Shown here in pieces: positions 1 through 8,936 of a DNA stretch of 64,000 nucleotides. The first letter of the stretch is position 1, and the number at the start of each line of letters is the position of its first letter. Made by a program: the position numbers and the translations under genes. The DNA comes from Microvirga brassicacearum (GTDB lineage: Bacteria > Pseudomonadota > Alphaproteobacteria > Rhizobiales > Beijerinckiaceae): positions 634 through 64,633 of the forward strand of contig NZ_VCMV01000025.1 in the NCBI RefSeq assembly GCF_008757455.1. Direction: 5' to 3'. The notes under the pieces were generated by a model, which made no database searches, was not told the origin of the DNA, and saw only the letters and a list, made by a program, of their open reading frames with translations.

Positions 1-1
1 C

Positions 2-634
2 GTGACGGAGGAACCTGTCGATCCGGATGACCTCACCCTCACCCTGATGCTGGCGCTGGAGCGCCTGTCACCCTTGGAGCGCGCAGCTTTCCTCCTTCAC
101 GACGTCTTTGGCCTGCCTCTGGACGAGGTTGCCAGGACCCTTGACCGGCAAGCGCCTGCGGTCCGGCAGCTCGCCGCCAGGGCGCGCAGACACGTGCAGT
201 CGGCCCGTCCTCGATTTCCGGTTGCGCGCGAGGAGGGCGATCGGATCGCACATGCCTTCTTCACAGCCACCAACAGCGGTGACCTCAATGCCCTCAAGGC
301 GTTGCTGGCGGAGAGTGTCGTGGTTCACTCCGACGGTGGCGGCAAGGTTCTCGCCTTCCTCAATCCAATCTTTGGTGTCGACCGTATCCTGCGCCTGTAC
401 CAGGGCCTCCACCGCAAGTTCGGAAAGGATTGGGTGAGCCTCGTCAAGCCGATCTGGATCGATGGCTTGCCTGGCTACGTCAGCCGGGAGCGGGGTGGTA
501 TTCTACAGACGACGGCTTTCGCCATTGAAGATGGTCGCATCACAGGAGTTTACATCACCCGCAATCCCGACAAGCTCCGTGATGTCTCGCGTCTGTTGTC
601 GGACGGCCAAGCATTCGGGAGCGTCTCGCAATGA
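2..634 (+). CDS. ECF41-type RNA polymerase sigma factor, 5'-truncated by the window edge
   Basis: This is the C-terminal two thirds of an extracytoplasmic-function sigma factor of the ECF41 (SigJ-like) group. Residues about 15-65 of the visible part form sigma region 4 (LSPLERAAFLLHDVFG followed by a helix-turn-helix), which contacts the -35 element. Residues about 75-205 are the SnoaL-like C-terminal extension typical of ECF41, with its two hallmark motifs DGGGK (111-115) and NPDKL (188-192). In this family the extension modulates sigma activity in place of a separate anti-sigma factor. Region 2 (-10 recognition) lies upstream of base 1, so the GTG at base 2 is not the real start. The usual ECF41 partner oxidoreductase gene is not visible and may be upstream. 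Confidence 0.9.
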   Translation: MTEEPVDPDDLTLTLMLALERLSPLERAAFLLHDVFGLPLDEVARTLDRQAPAVRQLAARARRHVQSARPRFPVAREEGDRIAHAFFTATNSGDLNALKALLAESVVVHSDGGGKVLAFLNPIFGVDRILRLYQGLHRKFGKDWVSLVKPIWIDGLPGYVSRERGGILQTTAFAIEDGRITGVYITRNPDKLRDVSRLLSDGQAFGSVSQ

Positions 635-889
635 TCCACCGCCTTGCGTTCGCTGAGGCATCGAGTTCAGCCTTACGCTGATATCGGACCGTCGCTGAAT
701 GGCTCGCTCAGACGGGGATTTTTCCCACTCGAAGCTGCGTCTCGTCGTTCCCGTTCGCGAAGTTCCCTGACCCCACCGAAGCTGTCCCGGTGAGTTGGTC
801 ACCATCCACCAGCTTCATTTCCTCAACACCCGCAATCAGATAAGTTGGGCTGAATAAACGAACCCGGCGCGGCAACAGAGGAGAACACG

Positions 890-1339
890 ATGCGTGACGA
901 GCTGTCGGGCCCGGGCGTCGTCGATTGGCTGGGGGCACAGTACAAGACGATCCTCACCTCCGCCGAGACCGGTGGGGCCATGTCGATCGTGGACAGCGTA
1001 AGCCCTGCTGGCAGCGGCCCTCCGCGTCATGTTCACGAGCGTGAGGACGAGACGTTTGTTCTTCTGAGCAGCGAGTGCGAGTTCTGGCTCGAGGGGCAGA
1101 CTTTCAGAAAGAGGGCGGGCGAGTCGGTCTTCGTTCCACGTGGGCGCGAGCACACCTTTCGTGTCGTGGGAGGCGATCCCTGCCGGCATTTGTTCATCCT
1201 CACCCCCGGCGGGTTCGAGCGCTTCTTCGCGGACATGGCGCAAGGCGGCTTCCGTATTCCTGAGGACATGCAGCAGATTGCCACCTGCGCCGCACGCTAC
1301 AGCTTGCGCTTCACGGGCCCACCCCTAGGGGCAGAGTGA
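890..1339 (+). CDS. Cupin-domain protein
   Basis: A 149-residue single-domain cupin. Cupin motif 1 is visible around residues 43-60 (PRHVHEREDE, giving the His-X-His and Glu metal ligands) and motif 2 around 82-95 (GESVFVPRGREHTF, with the second-motif His). Small cupins of this kind bind a metal and are dioxygenases, isomerases or sensors; the substrate cannot be told from sequence. The ATG is preceded by a good ribosome site (GAGGAG, about 6 bases upstream). It lies 255 bp after the sigma factor on the same strand, so it could be a regulon member, but no ECF promoter was identified. Confidence 0.85.
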   Translation: MRDELSGPGVVDWLGAQYKTILTSAETGGAMSIVDSVSPAGSGPPRHVHEREDETFVLLSSECEFWLEGQTFRKRAGESVFVPRGREHTFRVVGGDPCRHLFILTPGGFERFFADMAQGGFRIPEDMQQIATCAARYSLRFTGPPLGAE

Positions 1340-1445
1340 TCGAAGATTGCCCGAGGATCGCAGGGCCGGTCAGAGTGGCTGCAACGCCTCCGTGTACCAG
1401 CGACCACCCAGGTTCTCACAGCTCGAGAACACCTGATTGCAACCT

Positions 1446-1475
1446 CGCTAAATCAATGTGACATCAATCTTAGCG
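1446..1475. promoter_or_regulatory. Inverted and direct repeat upstream of the small membrane-protein gene
   Basis: CGCTAA (1446-1451) and TTAGCG (1470-1475) form an inverted repeat. Between them ATCAAT occurs twice (1452-1457 and 1463-1468) with starts 11 bp apart, about one helical turn. The element ends 22 bp before the ATG at 1498, so it could be an operator or activator site, or a stem in the 5' leader. Its binding protein is unknown. Confidence 0.35.
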
Positions 1476-1497
1476 GATTAAGCTGGGGATCTTCTAG

Positions 1498-1923
1498 ATG
1501 AAGCGGTTGGATCATTTGTTAGCGGTGACACTGAGGCCGTTCCTGATCATTGGAGGAATTGGGACGACTCTTCCTCTTTTGGCGGCCATTGATCTGTCCG
1601 CAGCCAACCGTGTGTTGTTCGCCGGGCTGCTCGATTATACGGCGTCAAGCGTACCCGCATTGCGGCACTGGGGAGTGATGGTGGGGGGAATAGGTATCCT
1701 AATGGTCGTTTCCGCGTTTCGACCTTGGATCCGGTTCGACACGATGGTGTTTAGTGGGGTCGAAAAGGCCTTCATGGTGTTTCTGTTCATCAGCAACAGC
1801 GATGAGACGTGGTCCCGCGCCTATTTGGGCGCCTTTCTTCTCGACCTGACGATCGTCACCTACACACTTTTTTACTTCGTGAGCAAATTGGGTCGCTCGC
1901 ACCGATGGGTGGAGCAGGATTAG
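1498..1923 (+). CDS. Small integral membrane protein of unknown function
   Basis: A 141-residue protein with about four hydrophobic segments (roughly residues 10-30, 37-55, 58-76 and 105-128) and a charged C-terminus (RSHRWVEQD). I do not recognise a family; the overall size and topology resemble small DoxX-like or other four-helix membrane proteins, but no diagnostic motif is visible. The start ATG follows a GGGGATC ribosome-site-like stretch. A repeat element lies just upstream and a short hairpin follows the stop codon, so it is probably transcribed alone. Confidence 0.7.
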   Translation: MKRLDHLLAVTLRPFLIIGGIGTTLPLLAAIDLSAANRVLFAGLLDYTASSVPALRHWGVMVGGIGILMVVSAFRPWIRFDTMVFSGVEKAFMVFLFISNSDETWSRAYLGAFLLDLTIVTYTLFYFVSKLGRSHRWVEQD

Positions 1924-1930
1924 GAAATTA

Positions 1931-1947
1931 AGAGGATCCAATCCTCT
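1931..1947. terminator. Short hairpin just after the small membrane-protein gene
   Basis: AGAGGAT (1931-1937) and ATCCTCT (1941-1947) pair perfectly over 7 bp with a 3-base loop, 7 bases after the stop codon at 1923. No T-tract follows, so Rho-independent termination is only possible, not clear. Confidence 0.3.
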
Positions 1948-2104
1948 CGTTGGGCCCCCCGGCGTGACTCAGCTGGTCGCGATAGGCCAAGCTTCGGTTT
2001 AATTTGCGTTCGGGGAAACATCCCAGTCAGATCTTCGATAATCCTGCTACGCTTGCGGAAACCGGCTCCGCCGCCTTAGGGGCACTGGAGCAAGGAAGAG
2101 GTTG

Positions 2105-3415
2105 ATGCGAAAGCTCGTGGCTTCTCTATTGTTGGCGATCGCGCTCTCTGCGCCCGCGCACGTGACGGCTGAGACGGTCCTCGAGAAAGTCGTGATCTTC
2201 AGCCGCCACGGGGTTCGTCCTCCGACGAGCCAGAAAGCGCTCGATCCCCTTTCCATCGATGCTTGGCCGTCATGGCCCGTGCCGGACGGCAACTTGACGC
2301 CACACGGAGCGGCGGCCGCGACATTGATGGGGCAGCATTTCCGAACCTTATATGTCGGCCCTCAATTCATCGATCCAAGCGCCTGCCCGACGACGGACGA
2401 CGTCTTCGCCTGGGCTGACAAATCCGAGCGGACCAGAGCCACCGCCACTGCCATCCTCGCCGGATTGTTTCCCGGCTGCGGGCTCGCGGCGGGGTTCAAC
2501 CCGGCAACGGCAGATGCGCTTTTTCACCCGACGGATGCCGGCATCGCGCCTCTCGACGCCGAGGTGGCAAAGGCCGCGGTCCTTGCCGCCATGGGCGGAG
2601 ACCAGCGGTCAGCAAAGAAGCGGTATGCAGCGGACTTCGCACAGCTGGCGGCGGTGCTTCGTGGGCCTACTCCGCTGGCCTGCATGAAGGCACGATTGGG
2701 CGCGACTTGCCGCCTCATCGATTTGCCATGGAGCATCCGGATTGCCACGGAGGAAGGCAATCAGCTCACGTTGGAAGGCCCATTGGCCGACGCCTCGACC
2801 GTTGGTGAAATCATTCGCCTCGAATATTCCGGCGGCATGCCTCCTGACCAGGTCGGATGGGGCCGCATCAAGACAGCGGCCGACGTCAAGGCGGTGCTCA
2901 GTCTCCACAAAGCGCAATACGATGTGACCCTACGAGTTCCCTACATCGCAAAGCGGAATGCGTCGCAGATCCTTAACCAGATCGCGCTCGCGCTCGAGCA
3001 GGGAACGGACTTGGCTGGCGCAAGCGAACAGGGACCGCCCCCGTCAAAGCTTCTGCTGATGGTCGGTCACGACAGCAACATCGCCACCATGCAGGCTGCA
3101 CTGGGCGTTGAGTGGCAACTGGAGGGCTATCCGGCAAACGACACGCCGCCGGGCGGCGCTATTGTGTTTGAGCGATCGCGCGACACCGTCACAAACAAGC
3201 GCTCGGTTCGTGCCTACTACACCGCACAGACGACGGACCAAATCCGCAATCTGATTCCCCCTTTTGGCGACGGAAGGCCGCGAGACGCCGCGCTGACGCT
3301 GCCGGGATGTCCGCATCGCGCCAAGATCTGCGAACTGACGGATTTCTTCAAGGGCCTGGAGTCACGCATTGACAGGAGCGCAACCGGCCCGGTGTCCTAC
3401 CAAGCAGCACGCTGA
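2105..3415 (+). CDS. Histidine-type acid phosphatase (AppA/Agp-like), periplasmic
   Basis: A 436-residue branch-2 histidine acid phosphatase, the family of periplasmic phytase and glucose-1-phosphatase. An N-terminal signal peptide (residues 1-23, ending near AHVTA) is followed by the catalytic motif RHGVRPPT at about 34-41, whose His becomes phosphorylated. The C-terminal proton-donor motif GHDSN lies near residue 321. The enzyme would release phosphate from phosphomonoesters in the periplasm. ATG at 2105 is preferred over the TTG three bases earlier because it is preceded by AAGGAAGAGG. Paired cysteines (for example in CPTTD, GCGL, CRLID, PGCPH) fit an exported disulfide-bonded protein. Phytase versus sugar-phosphatase activity cannot be decided. 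Confidence 0.9.
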   Translation: MRKLVASLLLAIALSAPAHVTAETVLEKVVIFSRHGVRPPTSQKALDPLSIDAWPSWPVPDGNLTPHGAAAATLMGQHFRTLYVGPQFIDPSACPTTDDVFAWADKSERTRATATAILAGLFPGCGLAAGFNPATADALFHPTDAGIAPLDAEVAKAAVLAAMGGDQRSAKKRYAADFAQLAAVLRGPTPLACMKARLGATCRLIDLPWSIRIATEEGNQLTLEGPLADASTVGEIIRLEYSGGMPPDQVGWGRIKTAADVKAVLSLHKAQYDVTLRVPYIAKRNASQILNQIALALEQGTDLAGASEQGPPPSKLLLMVGHDSNIATMQAALGVEWQLEGYPANDTPPGGAIVFERSRDTVTNKRSVRAYYTAQTTDQIRNLIPPFGDGRPRDAALTLPGCPHRAKICELTDFFKGLESRIDRSATGPVSYQAAR

Positions 3416-3678
3416 GCATCTGGCGAGCACCGGTCGCCGTCGATGGTCTCGGCTTAACGCGATGGTCATCGAGCAAGGCAATCGAAGATCCTTGTCGATC
3501 CCGGGGCTCCATTGTTTGCGTCGGCGGCTGCGCTGCGGATCAGGTGGAGGGCTTGGCTGATCCGCTTTCGATGCGCCTGAGGATCCCAGCTAGCCAGCCA
3601 GTTTAGAGTATGGCACGTTCATTCGGACTTATGGCTCTGATGTCTCTGAGGCGTGTATCAAACCGAGAGGGCGCTAAG

Positions 3679-5625
3679 ATGACCCGTCTGTTCGCCAGGT
3701 CCGCGGCGGCGCTGGCCAATACCTGCGCTGCGAGCCTGTTCGCCACGGCGGTCGCTGCACAAGATGTAACCACCGACATTGGCACGCTCGACAGAGAGGC
3801 GGCCGAGAAGGCGTTTCCCGCCGAGCCGCCTTACTCGCCTTATGCGGGCCGCAACTTCCCAACGAGACCGTATTTCGGCGACACCCACACTCACACGTCG
3901 TATTCGATGGACGCGGGCGCATTTGGCGCTCGGCTCGGTCCGAAGGACGCGTATCGTTTCGCGAAGGGCGAGGAGGTCATCGCTTCGAGCGGGCAGCGGG
4001 CCAAGCTTTCGCGACCGCTCGACTTCCTGGTCGTGTCAGACCACTCGGACGGCATGGGCTTTTTCCCGCAACTGATGGGCGGCGATCCAACCCTGCTGGC
4101 GACGCCGCAGGGACGGAAATGGTTTGACGAGATCAATTCCGGCCAGGGCGCAAAGGCCGCCATCGATATCATCACCAGCTTCGGCAAGGGCCAGATGCCG
4201 AAAGGCTTCCCGACGCCGGGCACGTCCGCTTATCGCAGCGCCTGGCGCGAGACGATCAAGGCAGCGGATGAGGCGAATGAGCCGGGCCGTTTTACCGCCT
4301 TCATCGGTTACGAGTGGACCTCAAACGCCGGCGGAAACAATCTCCACCGCAATGTCATCTGGCGGGACAACGGAGCGAAGGCCAGTCTCGTCGAGCCGTT
4401 CACGACCTTGCCACCGGTCGGCAGTCCAAATCCCCGTGATCTCTGGAAGTGGATGGCGGTGACGGAGGAAAAGACGGGCGCCGAAATCCTTGCCATCGCG
4501 CATAACGGCAATTTGAGCAACGGCCGCATGTTCCCGATCATCGAGTCGTTCAACGGCAAGCGGATCGACCGGGAATATGCCGAGAACCGTGTTCGGTGGG
4601 AGCCGCTTTACGAGGCGACGCAGATCAAGGGTGACGGTGAGACGCATCCGTTTCTGTCACCCAATGATGAATTCGCGAATTTCGAACGCTGGGACAAGGG
4701 CAACCTCGACCTCACCGAAGTCAAGAAGCCGGAGATGCTGGAATTCGAGTACGCCCGCTCGGCGTTCAAGAATGGTCTCAAGATGGAAGCCGAACTCGGG
4801 GTGAACCCCTACAAGTTTGGTCTGGTCGGAAGCACCGATGCTCATACGGGGCTCCCGGCGGTGGAGGAGGATAATTTCTTCGGCAAGACATCTTCCTCCG
4901 AACCCAGCGCGGATCGCGCAATGCATCCCTTCATCAAGACGGATAAGGCCGTCATCATGGGTTGGGAGCAGACGGCGTCCGGGTATGCCGGCGTGTGGGC
5001 GACCGAAAACACGCGGGAGGCGATTTTCGACGCCATGAAGCGCCGCGAGACATTTGCCACCACTGGCCCGCGCATGGCTGTTCGCTTCTTCGGTGGGTGG
5101 GATTTCGAGCCGGGCGACGCCAACGACCGCCTGCCGGCCAGGGTCGGCTACACCAAAGGTGTTCCGATGGGTGGCGACTTGAACAACGCGCCGAACGGCA
5201 AGGCACCCAGTTTTCTCGTCGCCGCGTTGAAGGATCCCATTGGGGCAAACCTGGACCGCATCCAGATCACCAAGGGATGGGTCGGCAAGGACGGCCAGTC
5301 TCAGGAGCGCGTCTACGATGTGGCTGTCTCCGGCGGACGCCAGATTGATGCCGACGGCCGTAGCAGAGAGGCCGTAGGCAATACGGTGGACGTTGCGAAC
5401 GCGACCTGGAGCAACACGATTGGTGCAGGCGAGATGATCACGGTCTGGAAAGACCCAGACTTCGATCCCGCGCTGCGCGCGTTCTATTACGTGCGCGTGA
5501 TCGAGATTCCGACGCCGCGCTGGACGGCCTATGACGCGAAATACTACGGGGTCAAGATGCCGAGCGAAGCCGCGATGACGACGACCGAGCGCGCTTATAC
5601 GTCGCCGATCTGGTACACGCCTTGA
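3679..5625 (+). CDS. DUF3604 domain protein, exported
   Basis: A 648-residue member of the DUF3604 family. An N-terminal signal peptide (MTRLFARSAAALANTC... ending in VAAQ) supports the ATG at 3679 rather than the in-frame ATG at 3610. Family hallmarks are visible: GDTHTHTSYSMDA near the start, VVSDHSDGMG, IGYEWTS and GSTDAHTG, whose His and Asp residues resemble the metal-binding pattern of PHP-type metal-dependent hydrolases. The reaction is not established. The next gene starts with a TTG overlapping the stop codon (TTGA) and a HupE/UreJ gene follows, so the three are translationally coupled; the parvulin-like foldase may assist folding of this exported protein. Confidence 0.88.
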   Translation: MTRLFARSAAALANTCAASLFATAVAAQDVTTDIGTLDREAAEKAFPAEPPYSPYAGRNFPTRPYFGDTHTHTSYSMDAGAFGARLGPKDAYRFAKGEEVIASSGQRAKLSRPLDFLVVSDHSDGMGFFPQLMGGDPTLLATPQGRKWFDEINSGQGAKAAIDIITSFGKGQMPKGFPTPGTSAYRSAWRETIKAADEANEPGRFTAFIGYEWTSNAGGNNLHRNVIWRDNGAKASLVEPFTTLPPVGSPNPRDLWKWMAVTEEKTGAEILAIAHNGNLSNGRMFPIIESFNGKRIDREYAENRVRWEPLYEATQIKGDGETHPFLSPNDEFANFERWDKGNLDLTEVKKPEMLEFEYARSAFKNGLKMEAELGVNPYKFGLVGSTDAHTGLPAVEEDNFFGKTSSSEPSADRAMHPFIKTDKAVIMGWEQTASGYAGVWATENTREAIFDAMKRRETFATTGPRMAVRFFGGWDFEPGDANDRLPARVGYTKGVPMGGDLNNAPNGKAPSFLVAALKDPIGANLDRIQITKGWVGKDGQSQERVYDVAVSGGRQIDADGRSREAVGNTVDVANATWSNTIGAGEMITVWKDPDFDPALRAFYYVRVIEIPTPRWTAYDAKYYGVKMPSEAAMTTTERAYTSPIWYTP

Positions 5626-6485
5626 AGCTTTCTCTCTTGAGAGAGCCGTTGCTGCATTTCGTCGTGCTTGGGGCAGCCCTCTTCGGTCTTTATGGCTTGG
5701 TGGATAAGAAGGACGTCGAGGCACCCACGGAAATCGTAATTTCGGCGTCACGCGTTACGGCTCTCGCAGACCAATTCGCTCGCACCTGGAGCCGCCCGCC
5801 CACCGAGCAGGAGTTGCACGGCCTCCTCGAGGATTACATCCGCGACGAGGTTTTCTATCGCGAGGGCCGGGCGGCGGGCCTGGACCGCGAAGACGTCGTC
5901 ATTCGCCGCCGCGTGCGGCAGAAGATGGAATTCCTCGCTGAGGATATGGCCGCCGCAGAGCCGAGCGATGAACAACTCGCGGCCTATCTCGCATCCAATC
6001 CGGACCTTTTTTGGAGCGACGACCGGCTGACCTTCCATCACGTCTTTTTAAGCGCGATGCGACGCGGTCGCGCGTTGGAAGACGACGCTAAACAAGTTGC
6101 AGAGATCCTTGCCCGCGCGAACGCCCCAGAGGACGCGGCCACGATGGCCGATCCCTTTCTCCTCGGCGAGGAGTTTCGGGCAATGTCGCAAAGCGATGTC
6201 GCGGGTACATTTGGCGAAGAGTTCGCAAAACGGCTATCCGCCGTGGAACCGGGCCGATGGGAAGGGCCGATTCCATCGAGCTTCGGAGTGCATTTCGTCT
6301 TTGTTGATGAAAGGGCGAAGGGAAACCTACCGCGACTTGAGACCGTTCGAGAGGCCGTCCAGCGCGAGTGGCTGAACGCGCACCGTATCGAGGCTGAGCA
6401 CAGGCTTTATCGCACGCTGCGAGACCGCTATCAGATTGTCGTGGAGCGGCCGCCCAAGGCCGAAATATCCGAGACCGCGCGATGA
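5622..6485 (+). CDS. Parvulin-type peptidyl-prolyl cis-trans isomerase, membrane-anchored
   Basis: A 287-residue PpiC/SurA-type foldase. Residues about 7-27 are a single hydrophobic anchor placing the rest in the periplasm. A helical N-terminal region (LEDYIRDEVFYREGRAAGLD) precedes a rotamase domain at about 130-260, where SDVAGTFGEEFAKRLSAVEPG and GVHFVFVDE match the parvulin core. It probably assists folding of exported or membrane proteins, perhaps the DUF3604 protein encoded just upstream. The TTG start at 5622 overlaps the previous stop, and the next gene starts at an ATGA overlap, so it is the middle member of a coupled three-gene operon. Confidence 0.87.
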   Translation: MKLSLLREPLLHFVVLGAALFGLYGLVDKKDVEAPTEIVISASRVTALADQFARTWSRPPTEQELHGLLEDYIRDEVFYREGRAAGLDREDVVIRRRVRQKMEFLAEDMAAAEPSDEQLAAYLASNPDLFWSDDRLTFHHVFLSAMRRGRALEDDAKQVAEILARANAPEDAATMADPFLLGEEFRAMSQSDVAGTFGEEFAKRLSAVEPGRWEGPIPSSFGVHFVFVDERAKGNLPRLETVREAVQREWLNAHRIEAEHRLYRTLRDRYQIVVERPPKAEISETAR

Positions 6486-7504
6486 GATGCCTCGCGATGC
6501 TCCTTGTCGTTTTGGGTGCGCTGCTCGGACATTCTGCACAGTCGGACGAGCTTCGGCCCGGCTTCTTGGAGCTGCGTCAGACGGCATCCGATACCTACAG
6601 CCTGCTTTTCAAGATTCCCGCGCGGGGCGATGACTTACGGCTGGCGATCTATATCAAACTCCCCCTCGATACCGACGACGTGACGCCACCGCGGACTCGT
6701 TTCAGCGGCGCCGCCTACATCGAACGGCGCACGATCCGGCGCAACGGCGGGCTCACAGGACAGACCATTGGAATAGATGGCTTGTCGGGCACGTTTACGG
6801 ACGTGCTCGTGCGGATCGAAAGTCTCGGCGGTGCCATACAGACCGAACGGCTTTCTCCGACAAAAGCAACGTTCGTCGTCGAGACTGCGCCTGGTGCTTG
6901 GGTAGTCGCCGCGACCTATCTAAGCCTCGGGATCGAACATATCCTCTTCGGCTTCGACCATCTGTTGTTTGTGCTGGCGCTGGTGATCCTGGTTCGGGAC
7001 TGGCGGCGGGTTGCGCTCACTGTGACGGCGTTCACCGTTGCGCATAGCATCACGCTGGCAGCGGCGACGCTCGGCCTCGTCGATGTCCCAGGCCCGCCGG
7101 TCGAGGCTGCCATCGCGCTCAGCATCGTGCTGGTCGCCGTCGAGATCGTGAATGCGCGGCGCGGAATGCGTTCTCTGACGGCAGACTGGCCGTGGGTTGT
7201 CGCTTTCTGTTTCGGTCTTTTGCACGGCTTCGGTTTTGCCGGCGCCCTGGCCGAAGTGGGTTTACCGCATCATGCGATTCCCATCGCGCTATTATTCTTC
7301 AATCTAGGTGTGGAGATCGGGCAGCTGGTCTTCGTGGCTGCGGTTTTGGCCGCGGGTTGGCTATTCCGCCACGCGCTAGAGCTTCGCCTTGAGCCTCGCC
7401 TGGTCCGTCGAGCCGTCATTCGGCTCGACGTGACGGCAGCCTATGCGATCGGCACAGTGGCCGCCTTTTGGCTCATAGAGCGGACCTTGGCCTATTTTGC
7501 TTGA
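6482..7504 (+). CDS. HupE/UreJ family membrane protein
   Basis: A 340-residue protein with a cleavable or anchoring N-terminal signal (MRCLAMLLVVLGALLGHSAQ), a roughly 120-residue periplasmic domain, and about six C-terminal transmembrane segments. The membrane part begins with the family signature GIEHILFGFDHLLFVLAL (around residues 150-167) and carries further conserved His residues (TVAHSITLA, LLHGFGFAGAL). HupE/UreJ proteins are linked to nickel/cobalt uptake, but this long two-domain form is found without hydrogenase or urease genes and its substrate is uncertain. It is the last gene of the DUF3604-parvulin-HupE operon (ATGA overlap). Confidence 0.85.
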   Translation: MRCLAMLLVVLGALLGHSAQSDELRPGFLELRQTASDTYSLLFKIPARGDDLRLAIYIKLPLDTDDVTPPRTRFSGAAYIERRTIRRNGGLTGQTIGIDGLSGTFTDVLVRIESLGGAIQTERLSPTKATFVVETAPGAWVVAATYLSLGIEHILFGFDHLLFVLALVILVRDWRRVALTVTAFTVAHSITLAAATLGLVDVPGPPVEAAIALSIVLVAVEIVNARRGMRSLTADWPWVVAFCFGLLHGFGFAGALAEVGLPHHAIPIALLFFNLGVEIGQLVFVAAVLAAGWLFRHALELRLEPRLVRRAVIRLDVTAAYAIGTVAAFWLIERTLAYFA

Positions 7505-7651
7505 GTCCGCAAAGTCACTTGGACCGCTTCTGGCGTTGTTCGTTTTCCCCGACCGGTCTGTAAGATGCACGCCGCGCGTCGAGATGCACCATCCCAACCC
7601 TCCTGAGGAGAGTGCCGCACCGAGGATCGCGACCGCGTCCAAGCCGGCTTG

Positions 7652-8626
7652 CTACACGGTCAAGATGGTTGAGCCCGTCGTCTTACGGGCCTGCAGATCC
7701 TGGTGCGCTTTGGCCGCGTCCCTCAACGGATTGGTCTGATTGACCTCGATCTTGACGGCTCCCGAGAGAACGACATCGAACAGATCTTGAGCCATCGTCA
7801 TGAGGTCAGACCGCTGGTCGGCATAGGTTCTCAACGTGGGGCGCGTGACATAAAGCGAGCCCTTCTGGGCCAGAATGCCGAGATCGACCGGGCCGATGGC
7901 TCCCGAAGACTGTCCGAAGCTCACCATCAGACCGAGAGGTCTCAAACAGTCGAGCGAGGCCAGGAAGGTGTCCTTGCCAACGGAGTCGTAGACAACTGGC
8001 ACCATCGTGCCGTTGGTGATCTCCCGTACCCGCTCGACGAAGTTCTCGCGCGTGTAGACGATGGGGAAGTCGCAACCGTGCGCCTTCGCGAGCTCCGCCT
8101 TCTCGTCGCTGCCGACGGTGCCGATGACGGTGGCTCCCAGAGCCTTGGCCCACTGGCATGCGATCAGCCCCACGCCGCCTGCCGCAGCATGAAACAGAAT
8201 GGTGTCGCCTTTCTTGACCTTGTAGGTCTGCCGAAGAAGATACTGGGCCGTCATGCCCTTGAGCATCATCGCGGCAGCCTGCTGATCGGAGATGCCGTCC
8301 GGCAGCACGATCAGGCGATCGGCCGGCATGACCCGCTCCTCGGAATAGGCGCCGACCGGGCCACCCGAATAGGCCACGCGAGCGCCGACCTCCACCTCAG
8401 TGACACCTGGGCCGACCGCCTCGACTATGCCAGCAGCCTCGGTGCCAAGACCGCTTGGCAAGGACGCCGGGTTGAGGCCGGATCGCACATAAGTGTCCAC
8501 ATAGTTGAGCCCGATCGCACGATGGCGCACGCGCGCCTCGCCGGGTCCGGGCTGACCAACCTTGACCTCCTCCCAAACGAGAACCTCGGGGCCTCCAGTG
8601 TGGTGGAAGCGGATAGCATGGGTCAT
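7652..8626 (-). CDS. qor: NADPH:quinone oxidoreductase (zeta-crystallin-like MDR)
   Basis: A 324-residue zinc-independent medium-chain dehydrogenase/reductase of the quinone oxidoreductase type. The N-terminal GroES-like part contains RHRAIGLNYVDTYVRSG, typical of Qor proteins, and the nucleotide-binding motif AAAGGVGLIACQWAKALGA lies near residues 149-167. Catalytic-zinc cysteine ligands of alcohol dehydrogenases are absent, as expected. It would reduce quinones or alpha,beta-unsaturated carbonyls with NADPH in the cytoplasm. It is a single leftward gene, convergent with the HupE gene (147 bp gap without an obvious terminator). Confidence 0.92.
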   Translation of the reverse strand: MTHAIRFHHTGGPEVLVWEEVKVGQPGPGEARVRHRAIGLNYVDTYVRSGLNPASLPSGLGTEAAGIVEAVGPGVTEVEVGARVAYSGGPVGAYSEERVMPADRLIVLPDGISDQQAAAMMLKGMTAQYLLRQTYKVKKGDTILFHAAAGGVGLIACQWAKALGATVIGTVGSDEKAELAKAHGCDFPIVYTRENFVERVREITNGTMVPVVYDSVGKDTFLASLDCLRPLGLMVSFGQSSGAIGPVDLGILAQKGSLYVTRPTLRTYADQRSDLMTMAQDLFDVVLSGAVKIEVNQTNPLRDAAKAHQDLQARKTTGSTILTV

Positions 8627-8936
8627 GATTCAATCCCCTTCGATACCGAAGTGCGGCTCCAACTTAGGGCGCCAGTTTGAACGTCCGCAAAGGGTCGTCA
8701 TTTCCAGACACTTGCTCGACCGCGTTCCCGCCTTTAGCCCTTCGCATATTCCAGATCTATGTCGGCCCGGAATGGGTCCCATCCGCGTTTGCGCCGACAC
8801 CCACATCGGTCATCTCTGATCTCGTCACCGGCCAGTTTTCATCGAGAGGTGTCTTCGTGAAGGATAACACTTGCAGATCTTGCGTATCAGTAACGTGCCG
8901 TAACTGCCGCGTGTTCCTGCAGCGTTTTGGTCCGCC
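8627..8936. other. Intergenic stretch, 310 bp, nothing recognised
   Basis: No coding region with family resemblance, repeat or clear terminator was found here. It contains the upstream region of the leftward quinone oxidoreductase gene and the downstream end of the leftward DUF3572 gene. A rightward open frame crosses it, but that frame runs antisense into the DUF3572 gene and has no recognisable product. Confidence 0.5.

Noticed and set aside
4657-5751. 364-codon leftward frame across the DUF3604 gene
   Set aside because: Antisense shadow; the rightward DUF3604 protein has clear family motifs.
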